Source of the DNA: Shewanella canadensis
GTDB lineage: Bacteria; Pseudomonadota; Gammaproteobacteria; Enterobacterales; Shewanellaceae
Assembly: GCF_003966225.1 (NCBI RefSeq)
Contig: NZ_RXNU01000001.1
Span: 310,001-374,000 of the forward strand
Direction of reading: 5' to 3'
DNA length: 64,000 bases
Shown: positions 1-7,945 of the stretch, piece by piece
Position numbering within the stretch: the first letter of the stretch is position 1
Layout of the letters: every line of letters starts with the position of its first letter
Made by a program: the position numbers and the translations under genes
Notes under the pieces: model-generated
What the model was told of the DNA's origin: nothing
Databases searched by the model: none
The model's input: the letters and a program-made list of their open reading frames with translations, nothing else

Positions 1-612
1 CAGTTTGAAAATACCAGTAACAGTAAGGCGCATTATGAGCACACCGGACCGGAGATCTGGCAGCAGACTCAGGGAGAAATAGATGCATTAGTCTCAGTGG
101 CCGGGACCGGAGGTACCATTGCCGGAAACTCATGTTATCTGTCCCAAATGTATCATGGATTGAAAACCTGGCTGGTGGACCCCGACGGCTCGGGGATCTA
201 CGCCTACCTTAAAACCGGCAAGTACGTGTCCAGCGGCAACTCCTTTACTGAAGGGATAGGTATCATGCGCAGCGTCGAAAATTTCCGCCAGGCTAAGGTG
301 GATAAGGCTATTACCCTGCCAGACAGGGACCTTATCGCCATTGCACGCCACGTTAGGGAGCTCGATGGTATTGCTTTGGGCAGTAGCTCGGCGCTGAATG
401 TAGCTGGAGCGCTTTACGCCGCGGCAAAAATGGGCGCGGGCAAGACTATTGTGACGTTTTGCTGCGATCTTGCCGAACGTTCCTCCTCTAAACTCTACAA
501 TGAAGAGTTTCTGGTTGATAAAGGGTTTTCAGCTCCCAGTGAGTCACTTGAGGAGATGTTTGAGCGTTATCAAAATGAACCTGCAGAAGCGGTGGTCGAT
601 GTTCATCGTTAA
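1..612 (+). CDS. Cysteine synthase family PLP enzyme (5' end outside window)
   Basis: The reading frame is open from base 1 to the TAA at 610-612, so the gene starts upstream of the window. The visible part begins with QFENTSNSKAHYEHTGPEIW, very close to the QFENPANPEAHY region of CysK/CysM enzymes, which make cysteine from O-acetylserine and sulfide. It continues with the glycine-rich PLP-phosphate loop VAGTGGTIAG and a late GSSSALNVAGAL segment matching the family's SSGAAVAAAL region. The catalytic lysine would lie upstream and cannot be checked. The C-terminus is longer than in plain CysK and ends in an acidic tail. A LysR-type gene converges on it from the right. The family is clear; the exact substrate is not. 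Confidence 0.85.
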   Translation, partial: QFENTSNSKAHYEHTGPEIWQQTQGEIDALVSVAGTGGTIAGNSCYLSQMYHGLKTWLVDPDGSGIYAYLKTGKYVSSGNSFTEGIGIMRSVENFRQAKVDKAITLPDRDLIAIARHVRELDGIALGSSSALNVAGALYAAAKMGAGKTIVTFCCDLAERSSSKLYNEEFLVDKGFSAPSESLEEMFERYQNEPAEAVVDVHR

Positions 613-648
613 TAACTCGAAGAGACGGCACCTCGGGGGAGGCATACC

Positions 649-1542
649 CTAATGGGGCAAGATCGTGTCGTGCAGCAGTTGGCTCACCGTTTGGTAGCGA
701 CTGGGTAAATTTCGGTTACGTTTCTGCACCAGATAAAGGGTCTCTTTCACCTGCTTGGCCGCGTAAGCAATATAGAGCTTGTCTCTGAGAGGGAAGTTTT
801 TTACCGCACTTTCGGGCAGCACGGTAAAGCCGAGTCCTTTCGCAACGGGAAGTAGTATCTGGTTGACCTGATTGATATAGCCGGACTTAGGTAGCTTATC
901 TGAGCTGAGTTCGGCTAACGCTTTATCTCCGCCGAGTTCGAAATAAAGTGACAGGTAATGTTTCGCATCCGGATGGTCGATTAATCCACACTCGATGAGT
1001 AATTCAGGGGTGATTTTTTTATCTGCATACTGCTTAGGTAACACCAAACATAGGGTCTCCTCACCTATGTGGCTGCTTTGATAGAGGCTGCTCGCAGGGA
1101 TGTGGGTCACTATGCCTAAGTCGATCTCTCCGGATTGTAGATCATGCAAAATGTTCTGATTAGGTGCGGCTTCCAGCTGAATGCTCAATTCGGGGTGTTG
1201 CTGCTGCAGTGAAAGAAGTGCCGGATACAGCTGCAAAGCCAGAGAGCCCGAACAAGAGATCTTACATTGTCCCGAGTAGGGGTTATCGAAGCCGAGCGTC
1301 TCTATCAGGTTAGCTTCACCTTCGGCGAGCTTCAGCGCATATTCATACACTAACCTTCCCTGCTCGGTGAGCTCAAAACTCTTCTTCTCTCGCTTGATCA
1401 GGCCGTGGCCACAGGCGTTTTCCAACTTTTGTATCTGTTGGCTGACACCGGGCTGTGTCATGTGAAGTTTCTCTGCCGTTTGGGTGAAATGGCCAACCTC
1501 TATTAAGGTTTTGAAGGTATTGAGCCAGAGTGGGTTTAGCAT
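649..1542 (-). CDS. LysR-type transcriptional regulator
   Basis: This 297-residue protein has normal LysR length. The N-terminal winged helix-turn-helix covers about residues 5-62 and includes the typical core GHFTQTAEKLHMTQPGVSQQ. The rest, from about residue 90, is the two-lobed effector-binding domain. The ATG at 1540-1542 lies only 11 bases from a perfect inverted repeat of LysR-box geometry (1554-1584), so autoregulation is likely. The divergent neighbour is a decayed small gene (1678-1900), and beyond it is nhaD. The effector is unknown; it does not look like NhaR. It may have regulated the gene that is now broken. Confidence 0.9.
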   Translation of the reverse strand: MLNPLWLNTFKTLIEVGHFTQTAEKLHMTQPGVSQQIQKLENACGHGLIKREKKSFELTEQGRLVYEYALKLAEGEANLIETLGFDNPYSGQCKISCSGSLALQLYPALLSLQQQHPELSIQLEAAPNQNILHDLQSGEIDLGIVTHIPASSLYQSSHIGEETLCLVLPKQYADKKITPELLIECGLIDHPDAKHYLSLYFELGGDKALAELSSDKLPKSGYINQVNQILLPVAKGLGFTVLPESAVKNFPLRDKLYIAYAAKQVKETLYLVQKRNRNLPSRYQTVSQLLHDTILPH

Positions 1543-1553
1543 AAAGGGTTAGC

Positions 1554-1584
1554 TTATTATGATTATTTAAAGTTATCATAATAA
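1554..1584. promoter_or_regulatory. Perfect LysR-box inverted repeat (T-N11-A)
   Basis: Arms TTATTATGAT (1554-1563) and ATCATAATAA (1575-1584) are exact reverse complements separated by 11 bases, which is the classical LysR T-N11-A geometry. It sits just upstream of the lysR start and between lysR and the divergent decayed gene. It is probably the autoregulatory binding site; binding itself is inferred. Confidence 0.7.
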
Positions 1585-1677
1585 TGGAAAGTGATAATTT
1601 CAAGTGTGTGCTTTCGGAGCGTATTCTTAGCTTATCGAAAGGAGTTGCCTTTCCAGCCACAAAGAATCGAGGTATCT

Positions 1678-1900
1678 ATGTCAATGTTAACGCCTGCGCA
1701 AGCGTCACAATCATCAGCCTATCCAAGACTATAGCCACAGCTATGAGCAACATTACGCGAGTGGCGCGTATAAGGGGTAAATTCAGCTAATGATGTCAGA
1801 GCCTGACGATCTAGGGAGTCCCGCAACCGGTGAGGCTTGTGGGATCTCGAGAGCTTTAATTCGAACTATTCTGAATTGGTCGGTACTAAAGCCCCATTAA
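1678..1900 (+). pseudogene. Decayed small protein gene (frameshift plus stop)
   Basis: After a GAGG ribosome site (about 1669) an ATG opens MSMLTPAQASQSSAYPRL and then hits a stop. Shifting by one base at about 1729 gives YSHSYEQHYASGAYKG, a TAA at 1778-1780, then IQLMMSEPDDLGSPATGEAC and GISRALIRTILNWSVLKPH up to a TAA at 1898-1900. The pieces read like one protein of about 70 residues broken by one frameshift and one nonsense change (a CAA to TAA change would explain the stop). It overlaps the nhaD stop codon by a few bases. I do not recognise the family. A short intact protein starting at the internal ATG codons near 1790 is the alternative. Confidence 0.45.
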
Positions 1901-3375
1901 AACAGGGATGCATTGAGCCAGAGGTGCACCAGAATACTGGCCGCGTAACCCAGTGCGATAACCGGAGTCCATTTAAGATGCGCCGCGAAGGTGTAGACGC
2001 CGTGAGCTTGCCCCATCAGGGCCACACCGGCCGCGCTGCCAATCGAGAGCAGGCTGCCTCCAACGCCGGCGGTTAAAGTGACCAGCAGCCACTGGCCTAA
2101 CCCCATATCTGGATTCATGGTCAGCACGGCAAACATCACCGGTATGTTATCTACTATGGCCGACAGGACGCCGATGGCGATGTTAGCGTAGGTGACATCC
2201 CAATGGGTATACATGGCCTCGGACACTAGGCTCAGGTAGCCCATAAAGCCTAGCCCTCCGACGCACAATACCACGCCGTAGAAGAATAGCAGGGTGTCCC
2301 ATTCGGCTCTGGCGATGCGGGTGAACACATCGAAAGGCACCACATGTCCCAGATAGGTAAGACGTTTCTCATCCTGAGCTCTCTCGGCTAGTTTTCGTTT
2401 TTTTGCCACCGATTTATCGAAGGTCATACGCAGGAAGAAACCGAAAAACTGCAGGAAACCGAGTCCCGTCATCATGCCCAGCACCGGAGGCAGCCCCAGG
2501 AAGGTATGGGTGCACACTGCGGTTGCTATGGTGAGTAAAAACAGGCCTACGATCCGTTTAGCCCCGCGTTTCATGATTACCTTTTCCTCTTGCACCTTTT
2601 GGGTGCGATTAACAACGAACAGGCTCATTATGGTCGCAGGAACAATGTAGTTCACCAGTGATGGGATAAACAGGTCTATAAACTGTGAAAATTGAACGAC
2701 CCCTTTTTGCCACACCATCAAGGTTGTGATATCACCGAAGGGGCTAAACGCGCCTCCGGCGTTGGCGGCGATGACAATATTGATGCAGGCTAAGGAGATA
2801 AACTTGTGGTTGATACCGCCGACCTTCATGACAACGGCGCACATAAGCAGGGCCGTGGTCAGGTTATCGGCGATGGGGGAGATAAAAAACGACATAAATC
2901 CGGTTAACCAAAATACCGTTCTCAGGCTAAAGCCGCGCCCGATCATCCAGGCTCTCAGAGCATCAAACAGTTGGCGCTCCTCCATGGCATTGATGTAGGT
3001 CATGGCAACCAACAGGAAGAGAAACAGCTCTGCATAGTCCAGCAGGTTATGTTTAAAGGCGGCCTCTGATAGCTCTGACATGCCATTTTGTACATAGATA
3101 AATCCGATAATGCCCCAGATAAGCCCGGCAGCGACCAGCACCGGCTTAGACTTACGCAGATGGATAACTTCCTCTCCCATCACCAACAGATAAGAGAAGA
3201 CAAAAATAAACAGCGCGAGATAACCCGCTGTTGTGGCAGTTAAGTCTAATAACTGCCCTGAACTTCCCGATGTGCTGGCAAATACCGATGGGGAAAACAG
3301 GACTGCTAGAAAAAGGAGGAACTTAGTTAACAGTGAGGCTGCTACACTGCCTCTGAAAGGCCGGATTGATTTCAT
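1897..3375 (-). CDS. nhaD: NhaD-type Na+/H+ antiporter
   Basis: A 492-residue inner-membrane protein with about 12 hydrophobic segments after a cleavable-looking N-terminus (residues 1-33, ending FASTSG). Conserved stretches such as NAMEERQLFDALRAWMIGRG, FFISPIADNLTTALLMCAVV and the late SAIVDNIPVMFAVLTMNPDM are typical of NhaD and the wider ion transporter superfamily; the buried Asp residues in SPIADN and IVDNIP are the likely ion-coupling sites. It exports Na+ (or Li+) in exchange for protons, which fits a marine, salt-adapted host. It is transcribed alone, divergent from ppiB across about 300 bases. Confidence 0.9.
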   Translation of the reverse strand: MKSIRPFRGSVAASLLTKFLLFLAVLFSPSVFASTSGSSGQLLDLTATTAGYLALFIFVFSYLLVMGEEVIHLRKSKPVLVAAGLIWGIIGFIYVQNGMSELSEAAFKHNLLDYAELFLFLLVAMTYINAMEERQLFDALRAWMIGRGFSLRTVFWLTGFMSFFISPIADNLTTALLMCAVVMKVGGINHKFISLACINIVIAANAGGAFSPFGDITTLMVWQKGVVQFSQFIDLFIPSLVNYIVPATIMSLFVVNRTQKVQEEKVIMKRGAKRIVGLFLLTIATAVCTHTFLGLPPVLGMMTGLGFLQFFGFFLRMTFDKSVAKKRKLAERAQDEKRLTYLGHVVPFDVFTRIARAEWDTLLFFYGVVLCVGGLGFMGYLSLVSEAMYTHWDVTYANIAIGVLSAIVDNIPVMFAVLTMNPDMGLGQWLLVTLTAGVGGSLLSIGSAAGVALMGQAHGVYTFAAHLKWTPVIALGYAASILVHLWLNASLF

Positions 3376-3683
3376 TAACTCTTCTCTATGCCAGATAAGA
3401 GACCAAAATTACCACATCGGCCCCCTATAAAATGTTGATGGTCCTCAAGGTTTACCGTATTAACGTTACCTTAATCACGAACCGGTATCAATTTGTCGTA
3501 TTTTGAGTTTCAGAGCGCTTACATCCCAGTAACGCTTCAGGGGGAATGTTAGTTGCGCATAAATAAAGAGTTTATCATTCTGGTGGTGATACAGGCTTAA
3601 AGCCGCTACAGTTTGGCCTCAGCTACTGCATCTCAAGTGAGTTAACTCCTTGAGTTCAACGATCAACGAAAACGGCAACGAAT
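3376..3683. other. Divergent intergenic region nhaD/ppiB
   Basis: About 308 bases without a credible gene. It must hold the promoters of nhaD (leftward) and ppiB (rightward). A short stem-loop-like segment lies near 3514-3532 (AGCGCTTAC against GTAACGCT). I see no clear operator. Confidence 0.5.
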
Positions 3684-4175
3684 ATGATTATTTTTACAAC
3701 TAACCTTGGCGATATCACTATAGAGCTCGATGTCGACAACGCCCCTGTCAGTGCGAAAAACTTCCTGAGATACTGTCAGGATGGATTCTATGAAGGTACG
3801 ATATTTCATCGCGTGATCAAAGGCTTTATGGTACAAGGCGGCGGTCTGACGGCCGATATGGATGAGAAGCCGACTCGTGCCGGTATCGTCAACGAAGCCA
3901 ACAAAGGCTTGAAGAATGTCGTGGGTTCCATCGCCATGGCGCGCACCGATGCACCACACTCCGCCACCGGGCAGTTTTTTATTAACTTAGCCAACAACAG
4001 TTTTCTGGATCATACCGCGACCACCAATGTCGGTTGGGGTTATGCCGTGTTTGGTAAGGTCACCGCCGGTATGGATGTCATCAAGAAGATAGAGAAGGTC
4101 AAGACCACCAGTGTCGCGGGTCACGACGATGTGCCAAGAGAGTCGATCGTTATTGAGAAGGTCACTGTGATTTAG
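3684..4175 (+). CDS. ppiB: Peptidyl-prolyl cis-trans isomerase B (cyclophilin)
   Basis: A complete 163-residue cyclophilin without a signal peptide, so cytoplasmic. It has the catalytic FHRVI motif at residues 41-45 (Arg43), QGGG at 51-54, the GQFFINLANN segment at 96-105 and VGWGYAVFGKV near 116-126, in which Trp118 occupies the drug/substrate-pocket aromatic position. It catalyses prolyl bond isomerisation during folding. It is a single gene, followed by a long hairpin shared with the convergent pldA. Confidence 0.95.
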   Translation: MIIFTTNLGDITIELDVDNAPVSAKNFLRYCQDGFYEGTIFHRVIKGFMVQGGGLTADMDEKPTRAGIVNEANKGLKNVVGSIAMARTDAPHSATGQFFINLANNSFLDHTATTNVGWGYAVFGKVTAGMDVIKKIEKVKTTSVAGHDDVPRESIVIEKVTVI

Positions 4176-4234
4176 CGGGCTTGATGGCTAAAGGTATGTA
4201 AGTCGGTTTGTTGGTTGTATTTAATGAGCTGAAT

Positions 4235-4269
4235 AACCGGGACATCATGCAAACCATGATGTCCCGGTT
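4235..4269. terminator. Perfect 15-bp stem-loop between convergent ppiB and pldA
   Basis: Arms AACCGGGACATCATG (4235-4249) and its exact complement (4255-4269) flank a 5-base loop. There is no clear T-run on either side, but the position between two convergent genes suggests a shared bidirectional terminator. Confidence 0.6.
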
Positions 4270-4289
4270 CTAGTTTCTAAGGCAGTGTT

Positions 4290-5198
4290 CTAGAGGATAT
4301 CGTTAATCGAGACACCGATGCCGATGCGTTGGGTGTGGGCGTTGTAATCGATAAGGCTCTCACCATAACCATTGAAGTATTGGGTATAGAGTCTCAAGTT
4401 CCCGATTATCGGATAGCTCCAGGTGAGCTCTACCGCCCCGTAGTTAGGTGATGACAGGTTATTGCGCAGCATCATGGTAAACCTGTGCTCGTCCAGACCA
4501 TAGACGCCTGAGAGTTCGAAGTTACCCATGTAGTCTTCGATATCGGGATTATCGTCACCACGGGGATCGTTAGCCGACTCCTTCTCATCTTCCGGGATAC
4601 GCCACCAGACTTTGCCTGCGAGAGCGAAGGGGCCGCCGTCGAATATCATGGTGCCATAGATGCGGTTCCAACTGCGGGAGCGGCCTTGAGGTTGACCATT
4701 AGATTGATGTACGGCACCGACGCCCCAGAATGAGTTGGTCATGCCGGCGATCTCCCAATCGTTATTGAACAGCATGAAGATCTCGGGTTCATGGTTAGTT
4801 TCACGAAAGGGTGAGGAGATGTCTTTGTTATAGACCTGCCAGTAAGATTGGTTAGTGTAGGCTACAAACAGGTGTCCGTTGTCACCGAAGACGTTGTACA
4901 TCAAGGGAAACTTAAAGCTTATCTGAAACTTGGCCTCGACGTTATCGATTACAGGGTCAAAGCCTTGCTGCTCAGCTTCCGGGAGAAAGGGCTCGATATT
5001 CGGATTATCGTTATAGGTGGCAAACAGAATATAGTTTACCTTATGGGGCGTGAGAACGAAGGGAAGTTCCGACGTTAAAAGTTCATCTTTCAACCTGCTT
5101 TCTACCAGAGAGTCCTCTGCGTTCACCGTTAGGCTGGTGACGGCCAAGATAACTAACATGATGCAGCTGCGGTATATCGTCATTTTTGTATCCAACAT
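4290..5198 (-). CDS. pldA: Outer-membrane phospholipase A (OMPLA)
   Basis: The protein carries the OMPLA catalytic signature GAVHQSNGQPQGRSRSWNRI, giving His164, Ser166 and Asn178 with the same spacing as His142/Ser144/Asn156 of E. coli PldA. An N-terminal signal peptide ends near VNAEDS (residue 27) and the remainder is amphipathic beta-strand sequence ending at the outer-membrane-like C-terminus. The enzyme hydrolyses misplaced outer-leaflet phospholipids as a calcium-dependent dimer. The second ATG, six codons in (at 5183), is better placed behind a GGAT ribosome site and may be the true start. It is a single gene with its own upstream region. Confidence 0.92.
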   Translation of the reverse strand: MLDTKMTIYRSCIMLVILAVTSLTVNAEDSLVESRLKDELLTSELPFVLTPHKVNYILFATYNDNPNIEPFLPEAEQQGFDPVIDNVEAKFQISFKFPLMYNVFGDNGHLFVAYTNQSYWQVYNKDISSPFRETNHEPEIFMLFNNDWEIAGMTNSFWGVGAVHQSNGQPQGRSRSWNRIYGTMIFDGGPFALAGKVWWRIPEDEKESANDPRGDDNPDIEDYMGNFELSGVYGLDEHRFTMMLRNNLSSPNYGAVELTWSYPIIGNLRLYTQYFNGYGESLIDYNAHTQRIGIGVSINDIL

Positions 5199-5480
5199 CT
5201 GAGTAACTGTGCGTATGTTCTGTGTTTATTTGTCACAGGTCCGCTTCATTTTTTATAAAAAACAAAGCTTATTTTTCAACTTTTTAAAAACAAAGGCGGA
5301 TTATACCGTATTTAACTAATGTTGACAGTTAGTAAGATTGGAACTCAGGGTTTCAGGAATTTGAACATTTAGGAGTTTGAACATTTGAGGGCGGAGTAAT
5401 GTGGTGAAGCTTGGGAGGCGGAGCTTAAATTTGCCAGCCCTCCATAGATATGGGGGCTGGAGAGTCATCCCGTTTTTACC

Positions 5481-6380
5481 TCAGGAGCTCTTAACTGCGA
5501 CGGAGTGAGGCTTTCTATTTCTGATTAGTTGAATGATCTGTGGCAATAGTGAGGTCAATATCATGCCAGCCATAAGCAGATACTGATGGGGGCTGAAGGA
5601 CTCATTGAGTAACACCATGCCTGAGACTATGCCTGCGATCGGGTTGGCGATGCCACCGAAGGTAAAGTCGACAACCGTCATTCTCTGCAGTAGCCAAACA
5701 TACATGATGTAACCCAATACCGTATTGAGAAGGGTTATCCACAACAGGCCTGCGCCATTGGCCGAACTAAAGCCTTGTACAGCCTCCAGATATGTACCGG
5801 GTGAGAAGAGGGCATGAACCGCGGCCGCAATGGCCAGCAGGGTCCCCCCTATGATCAGTTGCCAGGTCAAAATACTCCACCAGTGGATGCGATCGGCCAG
5901 AGACTTGGTAATAGAGCTGCCGATGACAATACATAGAATGGCGGCGAGTAAAGCCATTAATCCAACTGGGCTTAAACTGATAGAGCCCGGGTCGAATAGC
6001 AGCCAGGCCAGTACAATTAATACTAAGCCGAAGAAAGCTTGTATCGCATTAGGGCGGCGCTTATTGACGGCCCAGTTATAGAGCATGGCGAAGACGGGCA
6101 CTGAGATCATACCTACACCGGAGATGGCGGATGGCAGAGTTAACGCCATCACAAAGATTAAGCTGAAAAACGCTGCGATATTGATTAGTCCGAGCCGGAA
6201 GAGTACTCCCCATTCTGATCGCTTGGGCATGCTTGGCTTGATGGCCAGAAGCAGTAGCCCTGCGGGCAAGGCTCTTAACGCACCGAGCAGCAGTGGCGGC
6301 CATTCGGGGAGGGTATATTGAGTCACCGCATAGGTGGTTCCCCAGAAAAATGCGGGGATCATGGCCAGTAGTATATTCAT
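5481..6380 (-). CDS. DMT-superfamily (EamA) exporter
   Basis: A 299-residue protein with about ten membrane segments and two EamA repeats (about residues 4-130 and 145-285), ending in a basic tail RNRKPHSVAVKSS. The motif FFWGTTYAVTQY at the start and PIAGIVSGMVLLNE in the second repeat are typical of drug/metabolite exporters. The substrate is unknown. Two copies of a MarR-type operator (6415-6430 and 6470-6485) lie directly upstream, and a marR gene is divergent. The simplest reading is that the MarR protein represses this exporter until a small ligand or oxidant is present. Confidence 0.85.
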   Translation of the reverse strand: MNILLAMIPAFFWGTTYAVTQYTLPEWPPLLLGALRALPAGLLLLAIKPSMPKRSEWGVLFRLGLINIAAFFSLIFVMALTLPSAISGVGMISVPVFAMLYNWAVNKRRPNAIQAFFGLVLIVLAWLLFDPGSISLSPVGLMALLAAILCIVIGSSITKSLADRIHWWSILTWQLIIGGTLLAIAAAVHALFSPGTYLEAVQGFSSANGAGLLWITLLNTVLGYIMYVWLLQRMTVVDFTFGGIANPIAGIVSGMVLLNESFSPHQYLLMAGMILTSLLPQIIQLIRNRKPHSVAVKSS

Positions 6381-6414
6381 GCTCTGAGTCTCAATAGCGG
6401 GGCTGAAAATAAGT

Positions 6415-6430
6415 ATCTTTACGTTAAGAT
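6415..6430. promoter_or_regulatory. MarR-type operator 1
   Basis: The palindrome ATCTTTACGTTAAGAT fits ATCTTNACGTNAAGAT; one extra base on each side also pairs. It lies 35 bases upstream of the exporter start and resembles operators described for MarR-family repressors. Confidence 0.65.
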
Positions 6431-6469
6431 ATTTAATTAGTGTGCGCTCATGCTTTGATTTTGTAAAGT

Positions 6470-6485
6470 ATCTTTACGTCAAGAT
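6470..6485. promoter_or_regulatory. MarR-type operator 2
   Basis: ATCTTTACGTCAAGAT is the second copy of the same palindrome, exactly 55 bases from the first, about five helical turns, so two dimers would sit on the same DNA face. Confidence 0.65.
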
Positions 6486-6510
6486 TCTTTGTGTTAAGTT
6501 ATATTTGTGA

Positions 6511-6680
6511 TTGAGAGAGTATTCGAACAAAGAGATGACTGGGTAGTTGAAGGTATGAGCAAAGAGGCGGGGGAGATGGCATAGATAGAGCCGTCGCTCA
6601 GTCCGTATAGAGAGTAAGGAGTTGAGAGTTGGAAGCAAGGGAGAGCTTGAATAGGTTACTCTGCCGATGACGATTGTCAC
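6511..6680 (+). repeat. Two decayed partial copies of the marR 5' end
   Basis: Bases 6511-6540 match 6711-6740 (around the marR start) at about 24 of 30 positions with an offset of exactly 200. A second partial copy begins ATGAGCAAAGAG at 6555 and includes a frame reading GIDRAVAQS against GIDRVVAQW in the gene; further on, ACTCTGCCGATG at 6658 repeats the codons for TLPM. None of it is an open frame. It is a degenerate duplicate of roughly the first 30-35 codons of the gene. Confidence 0.6.
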
Positions 6681-6722
6681 GGGGAGTGCTTATTACTTTA
6701 AACCTCGTGGTTGAGTGAGTAT

Positions 6723-7226
6723 ATGAACAAAGAGATAGATGGAATAGATAGAGTGGTCGCTCAGTGGGGCAAGGAGAAACCTGAGCTGGATACTCTGCCG
6801 ATGGAGTTGATAGGCAGACTGATGCGTATAGGTAAGCACCTTGAAACGCAAATTGCGGCGTTCCATAAGCGTTACGGTCTGACACTGGGTGAGTTCGATG
6901 TGTTAGCGACGCTCAGACGTGCGGGTGGAGATCACTGCTTAACTCCATCTGAGTTAATTGCCACCATGATGCTGACGTCCGGTGCCATGACAAACCGTCT
7001 GGATCGCCTCGAAAGTAAGGGGCAGATTGTCAGAGTGCATAGTCAGCAGGATAGGCGTAGCGTGTCGGTGGCTTTAACCGGGCAAGGGCTGGCGCTTATC
7101 GATGAGCTGATAGTAGAGCATGTGAACATTCAGCAAGGGTTGATGCTATCGCTTAGTGATGCCGAGAAACCTCTGCTCAACGGACTGCTTAAAACCTGGC
7201 TCGCTGAGTTCGAGTCACAGGGGTAA
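6723..7226 (+). CDS. MarR-family transcriptional repressor
   Basis: A 167-residue protein from the ATG at 6723; an in-frame TTG at 6711 would add four residues. The winged helix-turn-helix spans about residues 65-120 with the recognition region MMLTSGAMTNRLDRLESKG and the wing containing QDRRSVSVALT. N- and C-terminal helices form the dimer interface. No cysteine is placed like the OhrR sensor cysteine, so a small-molecule ligand is more likely than peroxide. It is divergent from the DMT exporter, with paired palindromes between them and decayed copies of its own 5' end just upstream. Confidence 0.9.
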   Translation: MNKEIDGIDRVVAQWGKEKPELDTLPMELIGRLMRIGKHLETQIAAFHKRYGLTLGEFDVLATLRRAGGDHCLTPSELIATMMLTSGAMTNRLDRLESKGQIVRVHSQQDRRSVSVALTGQGLALIDELIVEHVNIQQGLMLSLSDAEKPLLNGLLKTWLAEFESQG

Positions 7227-7391
7227 AGCGACAAGCTATCATTAAGACGACTAGTGTTGTCTGGTGAAAATGAATCGTAAACAATGAGCGCTATAAAGAA
7301 TCATTATTGAGAGCAATAAGTAACCATGCTTCTTTCTGGAGTAGGTTGATTGATTCGATGACCATTTTTTACGATTATTTTGAGGTAGCAA

Positions 7392-7787
7392 GTGCGAATA
7401 CTCATAGCCGATGACGATAAGGTATCGAGAAATATAAACAGAGACATTTTATCTCTGTCGGGTAGTGTCGATGCCGTTGTGAATGGTGCCGAAGCGGTAC
7501 AGATATTCAAAACTGCACTGCACGAAAACGATCCCTATGAGCTGATCTGTCTGGATATATCCATGCCTTTCTTTGATGGCATGTACGCACTCGAGGAGAT
7601 CAGAAGTCTGGAAAGAGCCAAGATGATCTCGCCCGAGAAATCGGTAAAAATCGTTATGGTGACATCAAGCAGTGATCGACGCGATATTCTCAATGCCAGA
7701 GGCAAGTGTAATGGCTACCTGCTAAAACCCTTATCCACAGGGTCGATGGACAAATTGCTAAGTCGCTTTAAAGAGTCGCAGCACTAG
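7392..7787 (+). CDS. Single-domain response regulator (CheY-like)
   Basis: A 131-residue receiver domain with no output domain. The acidic pocket is IADDD (residues 5-9), the phosphorylation site is Asp55 in LICLDISMP, and the later VMVTSSS and LLKPLS segments supply the conserved Thr/Ser and Lys. It begins with GTG behind a TGAGGT ribosome site. No histidine kinase is adjacent, so its partner is elsewhere; it may act in a phosphorelay or by protein contact. The loop with RSLERAKMISPEKS is longer than in CheY and typical of receivers paired with hybrid kinases. Confidence 0.88.
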   Translation: MRILIADDDKVSRNINRDILSLSGSVDAVVNGAEAVQIFKTALHENDPYELICLDISMPFFDGMYALEEIRSLERAKMISPEKSVKIVMVTSSSDRRDILNARGKCNGYLLKPLSTGSMDKLLSRFKESQH

Positions 7788-7945
7788 CTGAATTGCAGTT
7801 GATTATGTGACATCAACACAAGTCTGTGCTGATTATTAAGAGAGAAGCTCTCAGTTTTATACTATTTCATAGTCTGGTCCCCACGCTGATTTAAATATCT
7901 GCAATAATTACATATAGAAGTCAGTTTGTTCTCGGTTACCTCATC

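Noticed and set aside
5222..5240. CRP site upstream of pldA
   Set aside because: TGTGT and TCACA are present but separated by seven rather than six bases.
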